A DNA stretch of 64,000 nt from an uncultured Bacteroidales bacterium (GTDB taxonomy: Bacteria; Bacteroidota; Bacteroidia; Bacteroidales; Muribaculaceae), in contig UQVH01000009.1 in assembly GCA_900544535.1 (NCBI GenBank), forward strand, positions 1 through 64,000. Reading direction: 5' to 3'. The notes beneath the pieces were generated by a model. It was not told the origin of the DNA, did not search any database, and saw nothing but the letters and a program-made list of their open reading frames with translations. Of this stretch, positions 26,585 through 34,158 are shown one piece after another; positions within the stretch are counted from its first letter, which is position 1, and each line of letters starts with the position of its first letter. Both the position numbers and the translations under genes were made by a program.

Positions 26585-27019
26585 ATGCAGATCCAACGCA
26601 TTCAGACCGTCTATATCTTCCTCGCCGTAGTGGCGATGATGATATTCGTGATTGTTCCCTACGGGGAAGTCGAGTATCTTGCCTCGCAGCCGGCAGTCTC
26701 GGAGAAACTCTATACTATGTATGAATACGGTCTTCTGATTCCGGCTGCCGCGACAGTTATCCTCCTGATCGTCGACATTTTCCTTTTCCGCAATCTCCCT
26801 TTGCAGCGCACTGTGCTGACCATCAGTCTTCTCCTTACGCTCTGCTGCATAGCCGTGGTTTGTTTCATCCTCTTCAAGCAGGCCGGAGCCGAGGGCATGG
26901 ATGCTCATTTCTCTGTCTGGGACATCCTTCTTCCTCTCGCCGTGATTTTTGAGATCATGGCTCTCGGCGGAATTGCTAAAGATATCAGACTGCTCAACTC
27001 CTACAACCGTCTGCGTTAA
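26585..27019 (+). CDS. DUF4293 family membrane protein
   Basis: A 144-residue protein with four transmembrane helices (about residues 8-26, 43-65, 76-97 and 112-132). The opening MQIQRIQTVYIFLAVVAM and closing DIRLLNSYNRLR are typical of the DUF4293 family, which is common in Bacteroidetes. Function is unknown. It is transcribed alone and ends before a strong intrinsic terminator. Confidence 0.9.
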   Translation: MQIQRIQTVYIFLAVVAMMIFVIVPYGEVEYLASQPAVSEKLYTMYEYGLLIPAAATVILLIVDIFLFRNLPLQRTVLTISLLLTLCCIAVVCFILFKQAGAEGMDAHFSVWDILLPLAVIFEIMALGGIAKDIRLLNSYNRLR

Positions 27020-27075
27020 ACAACCTATTGTCTGACAGCGCTCTTTGCGCCTGATCGGGACTAAAAATTTCAGCG

Positions 27076-27121
27076 TTCGTCTCTGTTATCGGCCATTCGA
27101 CCGACAGAGACGAATTTTTTT
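27076..27121 (+). terminator. Intrinsic terminator after the DUF4293 gene
   Basis: TTCGTCTCTGT at 27076-27086 pairs with 27104-27114, with an inner TCGG/CCGA extension, followed by seven T residues. A strong plus-strand terminator. Confidence 0.9.
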
Positions 27122-27132
27122 GTCATGCATTC

Positions 27133-27163
27133 TTGCAACTGATAAAATTTAATATTAACTTTG
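27133..27163 (+). promoter_or_regulatory. Promoter of the DUF6377 regulator gene
   Basis: TTG at 27133-27135, 20 nt, then TAACTTTG at 27156-27163: a well-spaced Bacteroidetes promoter. Transcription should begin near 27170, giving a leader of about 155 nt before the ATG at 27326. Confidence 0.65.
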
Positions 27164-27325
27164 TCGAAACAAATCTATTTTAGAACTCTTAGCTCTCCTG
27201 CTGACCTCTCTGCTCTCAAACTCCTTGATTCAGTTATTGCGATAAATGATTGGCATTAGCCTTGGCCAATAGAGTTCGCGTTTTTTGTCTGTTAAAATTG
27301 AAATACTACAATCTTGCTATTCTTA

Positions 27326-28894
27326 ATGAGAAAATTATTTTTCGGCTTCGCACTCATGCTGATAGCTTCTTCCGCGTCTGCATGTAGAATAGACGAACTG
27401 CCGGCGACCAACAGCGGCCTTCTCGACTTCCTTGATCGGGAACTGGCCAGGCGCGACAGCCATATAGATCGTCGGGCCTATGTTGTCGATTCAATCAAAA
27501 ATCTGATCGATGCTCATCCGGGACGCAGGGTTGAGCTTTATTTTGAACTCGGCGAACGGGTTGCCCCGCTCAACTGCGACTCTGCCATAGCCGTATTCGG
27601 CCGCGGTTTTGAACTTGCCCGTGAGGCGGGCGATTCGGCCAGCGCCCAGCGTTTTCTGATACTTCGCGCCTCTGAGCTGCGCAAATTCGGCGCCACACCG
27701 GATGCGCTTGAGGCTCTCAGGCATGTGCGTCAGAAGGGTGTCTTCCCTCAGAATCGGCTCCTGTATGCCGAAACCACCCGCGACCTTAATCTCTATATAG
27801 CTGAAATCCTTGAGGATAGCGATGTCGCCAAGCCCTATCTCAACGACGGCATGAAGTATGCCGAAAGCCAGCTCGATCTTCTGCCTCCCGATTCGCCGGA
27901 AGCGCAGATCGCCCAGTCCATAATTTATTATGCCAAAGGCAAGCGGCCTCTGTCGGCTGCCGCCCTTCATTCGTTTGCTACTGATGTCGATATGGACAAT
28001 CCGAATTTTTCGTTGGCCATGGCGATGCTTGGAGGCCAATATTACTATCTCGGTTCTTTCGACGAGGCAATCCATTATTGGGCTCTCGGAGCCATAGCCG
28101 ATGTCTGTCACGGCAATTTGAAAGGGTCGGCCCTGCCGCGTCTCGGCCATGTGCTCTATGATTACGGTGACATTGACCGCGCTTATAAATATCTGACAGT
28201 ATCTCTCGAAAATTCCATCAGGGCCGGTGATATGACTAATACGGTGCTTGTATCTCAGGCCATGATGCCGGTCGCTCACGACTTGAGCGCAATGTCTCAG
28301 CGGCGTATGGTGATAATGGTCGCACTGATTGTCGTGCTTTCGGTCGCTGTCCTGCTCCTTGCCAATTTCTACCGGCTCAAGAAACGTCGTGTCCGTGAGA
28401 TGGAACAGGTCAAGCGTCAGCTTGCCAATGCCAACATGATTAAAGAAGCCTATATCTCAGAGTTTATAAATCTCTGTTCGGGCTATATGGCCAATCTTGA
28501 GGATTTCACACGCATGTGCCGCCGAAAGATCACAGCCGGTCAGACAGATGATCTGCTCAAATATATCCGTGAAGGTAAGCTCATGGACGAGCAGCGTGAA
28601 AAATTCGACGCAATTTTCGACGAGACTTTCCTCGCCATATATCCCGGTTTCATCGACGGCCTCAACCGTCTGCTTCTCCCCGACAAGCAGATTGTCCTCA
28701 ACTCGCCCAATCTGACCACCGAACTCCGTGTCCTCGCTTTTGCCCGTCTTGGGGTTGACGATACGGCTCAGGTGTCGCGCTTCCTCGGAGTCTCGACTAA
28801 CACGATCTACACATATCGCAATAAGTTCCGCAACATGGCCATCGAGCGCGACACTTTCGATGCCGACATTATGCAGATCGGGGCGATAAAGTGA
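27326..28894 (+). CDS. DUF6377-type membrane-anchored TPR/HTH regulator
   Basis: A 522-residue protein started at the ATG at 27326, where the signal peptide begins (MRKLFFGFALMLIASSASA). A helical TPR-like periplasmic region covers about 25-325, followed by one transmembrane helix near 332-353 (IMVALIVVLSVAVLLLANFY), a coiled-coil linker, and a cytosolic C-terminal domain. That domain ends in a helix-turn-helix-like segment (DDTAQVSRFLGVSTNTIYTY, about 480-500). The arrangement matches DUF6377 proteins: a one-protein sensor that could pass a periplasmic signal to DNA. Ligand and targets are unknown. It is a single-gene unit, with a small-RNA candidate just downstream. Confidence 0.82.
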   Translation: MRKLFFGFALMLIASSASACRIDELPATNSGLLDFLDRELARRDSHIDRRAYVVDSIKNLIDAHPGRRVELYFELGERVAPLNCDSAIAVFGRGFELAREAGDSASAQRFLILRASELRKFGATPDALEALRHVRQKGVFPQNRLLYAETTRDLNLYIAEILEDSDVAKPYLNDGMKYAESQLDLLPPDSPEAQIAQSIIYYAKGKRPLSAAALHSFATDVDMDNPNFSLAMAMLGGQYYYLGSFDEAIHYWALGAIADVCHGNLKGSALPRLGHVLYDYGDIDRAYKYLTVSLENSIRAGDMTNTVLVSQAMMPVAHDLSAMSQRRMVIMVALIVVLSVAVLLLANFYRLKKRRVREMEQVKRQLANANMIKEAYISEFINLCSGYMANLEDFTRMCRRKITAGQTDDLLKYIREGKLMDEQREKFDAIFDETFLAIYPGFIDGLNRLLLPDKQIVLNSPNLTTELRVLAFARLGVDDTAQVSRFLGVSTNTIYTYRNKFRNMAIERDTFDADIMQIGAIK

Positions 28895-29035
28895 CCGTCA
28901 GACACCTTTTTTGACGTAGTAATTGTTTAGATTGAATTTAGATTCATTGGCCCGCGAGTTATGTTTAACACGCGGGCTGACTGTGCTTTATCTTCTATAT
29001 TCCTTTTTGATTGTTTAGATCGATGAGGGTCGCTA

Positions 29036-29066
29036 TTGCTATCGTGTGAAAAAGGGTATATCTTTG
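29036..29066 (+). promoter_or_regulatory. Promoter of the small-RNA candidate
   Basis: TTG at 29036-29038, 20 nt, then TATCTTTG at 29059-29066. This is one of the best-spaced promoters in the window, yet no ORF follows it. Confidence 0.6.
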
Positions 29067-29072
29067 TGTTAT

Positions 29073-29268
29073 TCTTAATGAAGACCGGATGATCCCGGCT
29101 CCCTGATTTAAGTAAATATAGATTATATCAATAGAGAATCATACTTACAAAGAAAATGATTTAGGTAATAAAAGATTTGTTTTACGTTAGGTTTTTAGAA
29201 TTTACTTTTACACTACGTTAGATTCTGTAAAGAGAGCGGTCCTCGTGAGGAAGGCAGCTCTTTTTTTT
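29073..29268 (+). ncRNA. Candidate small RNA of about 196 nt
   Basis: A transcript would start near 29073, about 7 nt after a TTG-N20-TATCTTTG promoter, and end at an intrinsic terminator whose AGAGC/GCTCT stem (with inner TCCTC/GAGGA) is followed by eight T residues (29233-29268). Only micro-ORFs of a few codons (such as MKTG and MIPAP) are present, so coding is unlikely. Two copies of TACGTTAG lie in the second half. Neither strand has a downstream gene it could lead. It does not visibly match 6S RNA, tmRNA, RNase P or SRP RNA, but I cannot run a covariance search. Confidence 0.5.
29233..29268 (+). terminator. Intrinsic terminator of the small-RNA candidate
   Basis: AGAGC at 29233-29237 pairs with GCTCT at 29257-29261, with an inner TCCTC/GAGGA stem, followed by T8. 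Confidence 0.75.
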
Positions 29269-29362
29269 ATGCCCCGGTAATTTCCGGATTTAAATATCCC
29301 CGGTAGTGAGGCTTGGTAAGGCTGCGGTGGTAAGGCGCGGTAGGGGACACGGTAAGCCGCCG

Positions 29363-29386
29363 GTAGGGACGCTTTTCAAAGCGTCC
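29363..29386 (+). repeat. REP-like GTAG hairpin, copy A
   Basis: GTAG at 29363-29366 is followed immediately by a perfect 9-bp stem (arm GGACGCTTT) with a TC loop, ending at 29386. A GTAG tetranucleotide next to a short hairpin is the hallmark of REP sequences bound by RAYT (TnpA-REP) transposases. Three more with different arm sequences lie at 33724, 34089 and 34159. Confidence 0.65.
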
Positions 29387-29425
29387 TCCATTAGTAGAGG
29401 GTAATCCGCTGAGAATTAGCGGCGT

Positions 29426-29662
29426 ATCAGGTTGGCCGCGTTAGCGGTCGGGAGAATCTAGGCCGCTGCAAGAGCCCCCATCGGGGGTTCGCAGCTGTGG
29501 TAACGCTGCCATCCCCACCATATTACAAGCTCCGTAGGAGCGACACAGTTTCACTCCTACGGAGCTTTTTTGCAGGGAGGATCGTCTACACCACAGCTGC
29601 GAACCGCTAACGCGGCTCTTGCAGCGGCCTGGATTCCCCCGCCGCTATGCGGCTTGCCTGAT
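29426..29662. repeat. Composite palindromic repeat, copy 1
   Basis: A 237-bp near-palindrome. The outer arms (29426-29500 and 29591-29662) are imperfect inverted repeats; the 47-nt right arm at 29591-29637 differs from the same segment in copy 2 (33983-34029) at only two positions. Each arm holds its own mini-hairpin whose bases vary while pairing is kept. The centre (29527-29567) is a 14-bp stem, AAGCTCCGTAGGAG, around an imperfectly paired loop. No ORF of substance or transposase is inside. It is an intergenic mobile-type palindrome of unknown family, with possible REP/BIME relationship because the central stem contains GTAG. Confidence 0.75.
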
Positions 29663-29843
29663 TGGGGACGTTGCCGGATGGATGTTTTGTTATATTTCGG
29701 GTGGTCGGGGTTATATATGCAGTTTAGATCGGTCGTTTTGATGTGCGCTTATAATCGCCAATAAACCAATTGAATATAAAATCTCCAATTGATACTGATT
29801 TTTGATATTACATTCTGTTATCTCCATTTTCTCCTTTGTGGGC

Positions 29844-29851
29844 TATCTTTG
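29844..29851 (+). promoter_or_regulatory. Orphan -7 promoter-like element
   Basis: TATCTTTG without a well-placed -33 element. Only a possible 50-codon ORF (ATG at 29880) follows, running through the terminator of the opposing gene, so it may be non-functional or drive a short RNA ending near 29984. Confidence 0.25.
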
Positions 29852-29942
29852 CAATGTGTAAAATTTTAATCAGTTTATGGATTGCATAAAAGCATCCGAT
29901 TTGCAAGATATTCCAATAGATCTTAAGTCATCAATTGACAGG

Positions 29943-29984
29943 AAAAAAGCAAAGCCGCCTCGTGATGAAGCGGCTTTTGCTTTT
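29943..29984. terminator. Terminator of the PCMD/calycin-like gene, possibly bidirectional
   Basis: AAAAGCAAAGCCGC and GCGGCTTTTGCTTTT form a strong stem (one bulge) around an 11-nt loop. On the reverse strand the stem is followed by a T-rich tail, terminating the gene that ends at 30007; the forward side also has T-runs. Confidence 0.8.
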
Positions 29985-30006
29985 ATAGTGTGTGGATGTG
30001 TGATTC

Positions 30007-31410
30007 TTACTTCACGAGAATCTTGCTGACAGCGCTGCCCTGACGGCGAACGTAGATGCCGGGCGTCAGATTGTCACCGTTCACGCGGATACCCTGAAGA
30101 TTGTAGAACTCAACAGGCGCATTCGAGTTGTCGACGGTAATATTGGTGATGCCACTGGTATCATCCACGGGTTCTTTTGTGAAAGTAACCTCAATAGGAG
30201 TTTTTGCAGTAGGATCGTCGGGGTCAGAAAGCCAATCAACTGCAATTTTCATATTATTAGTAGTGCCGGAAAGTGAAACATTGGCTACTATATATTCATC
30301 CTCAGCAGCCCCTTCCGGTTGAAGTTTAAGTCCGTCAACCGAACCTTCATAGCACTTTTCTCCGTCTTTTTCAGAAATAGTCACATTATTGACTACTATA
30401 TCACCAAGATTAAGCCCTAATGAAGCGAGATTGAAATTCGGGAGGGTAAAAGTGCACTTGTTGTCTTCGGTGGGAACAATTTGTATTGTAGCGTCTTGGT
30501 TTTCAGCAATAAGCCCAAGTGGTTCCATTTTAATATTTAAATAACCTGAATAATTGTAAAAGACACGTACATCATCAATGGTAAGAGAATTGTTTTTGCC
30601 GACAACTGATGCACCACCGAAATAGTCACCTGCGGCAATGATGACGTTTAAATATTCAGGAGTCGCATCTGAATCATATGTGAAGTTCGCGGAGAATTTT
30701 TTCCACTCCTCAGTATTTTCAGTAATTTCGGTATTTATATATCCGATGAATTCGAAATCAGAGCTTGGCGTTACTTTACCTCCTTGATATCCGTTCATGT
30801 CCATATCAAGAACGCAACGATCGCGGTCTACCATATCTTTAGCCGTAGTGCTCATAAGCCCAATGTTTCCAGGAACTGCAGCTTGGGTTTTATGGCCTTT
30901 CCAAAGATAAGCTACAACAGTAGATTTTTCATCAGGCTTTTCAGTGCCACGGCTACGTTTGTACATGAATTCAATACCTGTGGGGCGCGAGGTAAATTCA
31001 ATTCCACCAAAAGATCCGCCATCTTTATTATCTGCCGCTGCACCTTTGGCTGTTGACCATGTTGTTCCTAAAGTGATGTAACCGGGTACAATTTGGCTAC
31101 TAACAACAGGGTTTGGCGAATTAATGATATTGACAGCGTAATTAGAATTATTATAACCAGGAGTATCTTTGCCACCTACGGATGTAGAACCATTCCATTT
31201 ACCAAAAACATACATCCCTGCGACGTGTGAAATGCACCAATTAGCAGGATTTTCTCCAATTTCTGTCGTTTTTCCATCCGAAGTCCAAGGCTTGCATGCG
31301 GCCCATCCATCTTCGAATCCGCTGTTCGGCAGTTGTTGCTGGGCAGTTGCGTTTAGCCCGATAGCTCCCATGAGCAGGGCGCTATACATTGTTGTGTAAA
31401 GTAATTTCAT
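30007..31410 (-). CDS. Secreted PCMD / calycin-like surface protein
   Basis: A 467-residue exported protein. The signal peptide ends near NATAQ (residue 24). An N-terminal beta-sandwich resembling the PCMD (putative carbohydrate metabolism) domain begins LPNSGFEDGW and spans about 25-290. A calycin-like barrel domain follows (about 293-410, ATIQIVPTEDNKCTFTLPNF). The last 35 residues (VEFYNLQGIRVNGDNLTPGI then VRRQGSAVSKILVK) match the C-terminal tail found on many Bacteroidales secreted proteins, resembling type IX sorting tails. Substrate is unknown, probably a glycan. It is divergent from a second PCMD protein. Confidence 0.8.
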   Translation of the reverse strand: MKLLYTTMYSALLMGAIGLNATAQQQLPNSGFEDGWAACKPWTSDGKTTEIGENPANWCISHVAGMYVFGKWNGSTSVGGKDTPGYNNSNYAVNIINSPNPVVSSQIVPGYITLGTTWSTAKGAAADNKDGGSFGGIEFTSRPTGIEFMYKRSRGTEKPDEKSTVVAYLWKGHKTQAAVPGNIGLMSTTAKDMVDRDRCVLDMDMNGYQGGKVTPSSDFEFIGYINTEITENTEEWKKFSANFTYDSDATPEYLNVIIAAGDYFGGASVVGKNNSLTIDDVRVFYNYSGYLNIKMEPLGLIAENQDATIQIVPTEDNKCTFTLPNFNLASLGLNLGDIVVNNVTISEKDGEKCYEGSVDGLKLQPEGAAEDEYIVANVSLSGTTNNMKIAVDWLSDPDDPTAKTPIEVTFTKEPVDDTSGITNITVDNSNAPVEFYNLQGIRVNGDNLTPGIYVRRQGSAVSKILVK

Positions 31411-31547
31411 AATTTAAGTTTATGTAAATGATTGGTTAGTTGTTTATTGCGTATGCTCGCTTCCTATTGTTATATAAGAAACTCTTATGTTTAACAGACT
31501 TTGTTTAATAATGACAGACTTAGCCAAATATTTTCAAAATTTGGGTA

Positions 31548-31555
31548 CAAAGGTA
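31548..31555 (-). promoter_or_regulatory. -7 element of the PCMD/calycin-like gene
   Basis: Reverse-strand TACCTTTG, leaving a leader of about 130 nt before the start at 31410. Confidence 0.45.
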
Positions 31556-31673
31556 GGGATAATTTGCGATTCTTAAGCAAACAAAATATAAAAAAAATGG
31601 ACGATTTCGCCGTAAAAATAGTAAATTGAGCATTTTATGGCTTTTCAAGATGCGATTTCTCTTAAAATATTAG

Positions 31674-31681
31674 TACCTTTG
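31674..31681 (+). promoter_or_regulatory. -7 element of the PCMD lipoprotein operon
   Basis: TACCTTTG lies 34 bp before the ATG at 31716. Confidence 0.5.
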
Positions 31682-31715
31682 TCGCTTGAATGCAAATATA
31701 AAACCATACAGTAAT

Positions 31716-32888
31716 ATGAAAATTTTCCGCCTGCTGCTGACGGCTGTCACCGCTGTGTCGGTGAGCGTACTGTCATCGTGCATACAGAAAGAGCCGCTCA
31801 ATACAGAGTGTGATATCGAGACCGCTACGCTGCCTGAACGCGACTTGGTGCGACCCGCACAGATTGATGACCGTACAGATGATCATACGGTTACATTTAT
31901 TGTAAGAAACTATGTCGATTTGACCTCACTCGCGCCTGAATTTACCGTCACTCCGGGTGCAACAATCGAACCGGCAAGCGGCACGGACCGTGACTTTACC
32001 AATCCACAGACCTATACTGTTACCTCGCAGGACGGCGAATGGTCGAAGACTTACATGGTTATTGCCAAGCATGACGATCCGATTGCCTTGAAATACAGCT
32101 TTGAAAATGTGAGATTGCAGACCACGACGCAAGGCGGTACTTATGACGAATTTGTGGAACTTGTGCCCGAAGACCCCGCCGACCCGACAGGCCCTCAGAA
32201 AGTCAACATGGCCTGGGCGAGCGGAAATATCGGTTTTGCACTTACAAACGGAAAGAAAGGGCCTGAAACATATCCGACATTCCAGGCCGACGGCGGTTTT
32301 ACAGGCAAATGTGCCGAGATGATCACTCGCTCGACCGGAACTTTCGGGACCATGGTGGGACTGCCACTCGCCGCAGGCAATCTATTTATCGGCGTTTTCG
32401 ATCCCCAAAATGCAGTTCAGAAACCATTGGAAGCTACTCATTTCGGCTTGCCGTTCTACAATGTTCCCGTCGCCCTGCGAGGTTTCTACAAATACACAGC
32501 CGGTGCGCCGTTCAAGCAGCTTGTCAACAAAAAACTTGTAGAGGTGCCCGGACGTGTTGACGAGTGCGACATTTACGGTGTGTTCTATGAAAGAACTGCC
32601 GACATGGACTATCTCGACGGCAACAATGTTCTGTCGGACGACAATCCCAACATCATCGCTATTGCCCGTCTCGACGAGGAGCAGCGCCGTGGTGCCGAGG
32701 ACTGGACATTCTTCAACCGCGAGTTTGTTTATCGACCCGGCAAGACTCTCGATCCGGAGAAGCTTAAGAACGGAGTCTATGCTCTGGCCGTCGTGATGAC
32801 CTCAAGCATAGAGGGCGCCAAGTTTTCGGGTGCCGTCGGCAGCACTCTGTTTGTCGATGAAGTTGAAGTTGTCTGCATAGATAAATAA
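31716..32888 (+). CDS. PCMD-domain surface lipoprotein
   Basis: A 390-residue lipoprotein started at the ATG at 31716; the upstream TTG start would bury the signal sequence. The lipobox LSSC places the lipidated cysteine at residue 22. An N-terminal Ig-like domain (about 45-115, VTFIVRNYVDLTSLAPEFTV and YTVTSQDGEWSKTYMV) resembles the DUF5018-type modules of Bacteroidales lipoproteins, and the C-terminal PCMD domain covers about 130-390. It is likely a glycan-binding surface protein. The outer-membrane barrel gene starts 15 bp after its stop, so the two are one operon. Confidence 0.82.
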   Translation: MKIFRLLLTAVTAVSVSVLSSCIQKEPLNTECDIETATLPERDLVRPAQIDDRTDDHTVTFIVRNYVDLTSLAPEFTVTPGATIEPASGTDRDFTNPQTYTVTSQDGEWSKTYMVIAKHDDPIALKYSFENVRLQTTTQGGTYDEFVELVPEDPADPTGPQKVNMAWASGNIGFALTNGKKGPETYPTFQADGGFTGKCAEMITRSTGTFGTMVGLPLAAGNLFIGVFDPQNAVQKPLEATHFGLPFYNVPVALRGFYKYTAGAPFKQLVNKKLVEVPGRVDECDIYGVFYERTADMDYLDGNNVLSDDNPNIIAIARLDEEQRRGAEDWTFFNREFVYRPGKTLDPEKLKNGVYALAVVMTSSIEGAKFSGAVGSTLFVDEVEVVCIDK

Positions 32889-32903
32889 GTAGTGGAAGAA
32901 GAC

Positions 32904-33686
32904 ATGAAGATCAAACGTTATATAATAGGTATATTTGCAGTCGCATTAGGCTCAATCGCCGCGACTGCTCAGGTTGACCGCTCGGCGGGAATCATCCGTT
33001 CGATGCTCCACGGTGTGGAATATGAAGTTTATGCCGGGGCGAACATCGGCGGCGCCTCGCCGCTGCCTCTTCCTGCGGAAATCCGTGAAATTAATTCCTA
33101 CAATCCGCAGCTGAATTTCCATATCGGTGCCAATGTGACCAAATGGCTCGACGTGCAGAAAAAATGGGGCGTGGCCGTAGGTCTCCGTCTTGAAACAAAG
33201 GGCATGGAGACCAAAGCCACCGTAAAGAACTATGGAATGGCCATCATTCAGGACGGCTCCACTGTCAGCGGCCGCTGGACCGGAAAGGTGCAGACCCGCT
33301 ATCATTCCCAGCAGCTTGTGGTTCCGATAACAGCGGTATTCAAGGCTCACCGACGTCTGAAAGTCCATGCCGGACCTTATCTCGCTTTCGCTTTCAGCAA
33401 TGATTTCGACGGATATGTCTATGAGGGCTATCTGCGTGACGGTGATCCGACGGGAACAAAATGGTCGTTTGAGGGCGATGCCCGTGCCTCATATGACTTC
33501 GGCGATGATTTGCGCCATTTCCAGTGGGGTATGCAGGGCGGCGTCACATGGACTGCCTACAAGCACCTGCTTGTCAACGCCAATCTCGCCTGGGGCTGCA
33601 ACGATATATTCAAATCCTCGTTCAAGACCGTGACTTTCAACCTCTATCCCATCTATCTCAATTTCGGCTTCGGCTATCTTTTCTGA
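32904..33686 (+). CDS. Outer-membrane beta-barrel (PorT-like) protein
   Basis: A 260-residue exported protein. I place the start at the ATG at 32904, giving signal peptide MKIKRYIIGIFAVALGSIAA; a GTG four codons upstream is less likely. Alternating strands such as VAVGLRLETKGMETKATVK and LVNANLAWGCNDIFKSSFK, plus the C-terminal LNFGFGYLF with terminal Phe, are typical of Bacteroidetes porin-family/PorT-like barrels (outer membrane beta-barrel, PF13568). It is co-transcribed with the PCMD lipoprotein and may be its membrane partner; that is inferred from adjacency. Confidence 0.82.
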   Translation: MKIKRYIIGIFAVALGSIAATAQVDRSAGIIRSMLHGVEYEVYAGANIGGASPLPLPAEIREINSYNPQLNFHIGANVTKWLDVQKKWGVAVGLRLETKGMETKATVKNYGMAIIQDGSTVSGRWTGKVQTRYHSQQLVVPITAVFKAHRRLKVHAGPYLAFAFSNDFDGYVYEGYLRDGDPTGTKWSFEGDARASYDFGDDLRHFQWGMQGGVTWTAYKHLLVNANLAWGCNDIFKSSFKTVTFNLYPIYLNFGFGYLF

Positions 33687-33723
33687 GAGGGCGGAGGTCC
33701 TGATTTATTCCTCAGATGATTGC

Positions 33724-33747
33724 GGACGTGATGAATCACGTCCCTAC
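33724..33747 (-). repeat. REP-like GTAG hairpin, copy B
   Basis: A perfect 9-bp stem (arm GGACGTGAT, loop GA) is followed by CTAC at 33744-33747, so on the reverse strand GTAG precedes the hairpin exactly as in copy A. The first five bases of the arm, GGACG, are shared with copy A. Confidence 0.65.
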
Positions 33748-33821
33748 CGGGAATATCGCGTTTTATAACATATGCCGGAGGCGATGGTGGCAGGTTTTGC
33801 GACCTTTGCACAACCGGTTGG

Positions 33822-34055
33822 ATCAGGCAAGCCGCGTAGCGGCGGGATGAATCCAGGCCACTGCAAGGGCTCCGTAGGAGTCCGCAGCTGTGGTAACGCA
33901 TAAGTCAAAATAGATCAAGAGCGCCGTAGGTGCGAAACTGTTTCGCACCTACGGCGCTCTATTTGTTGGGGGTACGTGGAAACCACAGCTGCGAACCGCT
34001 AACGCGGCTCTTGCAGTGGCCTGAATTCCACCAACCGCTACGCGGTTAGCCTGAC
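33822..34055. repeat. Composite palindromic repeat, copy 2
   Basis: A 234-bp element matching copy 1 in order and spacing: outer arm with a GCCGC/GCGGC hairpin, a conserved CGCAGCTGTGGTAACGC block, a central stem, then the inverted arm (33983-34029, two mismatches to copy 1 over 47 nt). The central stem is a perfect 43-bp palindrome at 33918-33960, with 21-bp arms beginning AGAGCGCCGTAGG and a single-base loop. The central stem sequence differs from copy 1 but both contain GTAG, showing compensatory change. Confidence 0.78.
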
Positions 34056-34088
34056 TTGAGGATACCCAAAGCGATAAGTTTCCAATTT

Positions 34089-34112
34089 GTAGGGCTGCAC
34101 CAAGGTGCAGCC
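34089..34112 (+). repeat. REP-like GTAG hairpin, copy C
   Basis: GTAG at 34089-34092, then a perfect 9-bp stem (arm GGCTGCACC, loop AA) to 34112. The arm differs from copies A, B and D apart from the leading GG. Confidence 0.65.
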
Positions 34113-34158
34113 GCCTTATGTCGGGCGAAACCGGTTTCGTGGGCCATGTGGGTCAGTC

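Larger units (their letters stand above)
27020..27325. other. Gene-free interval with terminator and promoter
   Basis: This 306-bp stretch contains the DUF4293 terminator (27076-27121), then the promoter of the DUF6377 gene (27133-27163) and its roughly 155-nt leader. The leader has no obvious strong hairpin and no ORF of note. Confidence 0.6.
28895..30006. other. 1.1-kb gene-free region with small RNA, repeats and palindromes
   Basis: No credible protein gene lies here. From left to right it holds a weak hairpin (28950-28977), a promoter-to-terminator small-RNA candidate (29036-29268), a cluster of degenerate GGTAG/GGTAAG repeats (29276-29367) ending in a GTAG-hairpin, a CCGCT/AGCGG hairpin (29406-29422), a 237-bp composite palindrome (29426-29662), a promoter-like TATCTTTG (29844-29851), and the terminator of the PCMD gene (29943-29984). 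Confidence 0.75.
31411..31715. other. Divergent promoter region between two PCMD genes
   Basis: A 305-bp AT-rich gap with a reverse-strand TACCTTTG at 31548-31555 and a forward TACCTTTG at 31674-31681, facing away from each other. Identical -7 octamers suggest coordinated expression. No ORF or strong hairpin was seen. Confidence 0.6.

Noticed and set aside
28950..28977. GCCCGCG/CGCGGGC hairpin as terminator of the DUF6377 gene
   Set aside because: The stem is good but no T-run follows on either strand, so an intrinsic terminator cannot be claimed.
29570..29764. 64-codon open frame
   Set aside because: It crosses the right arm of the composite palindrome and has no ribosome binding site or protein-like composition.
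29880..30030. Possible 50-codon ORF after the TATCTTTG at 29844
   Set aside because: It reads through the terminator hairpin and into the antisense of the PCMD gene end; more likely chance.
34126..34139. Perfect palindrome CGAAACCGGTTTCG as a fifth REP hairpin
   Set aside because: It lacks the GTAG neighbour (GTCG instead) and has no loop, so it was not counted with the other four.
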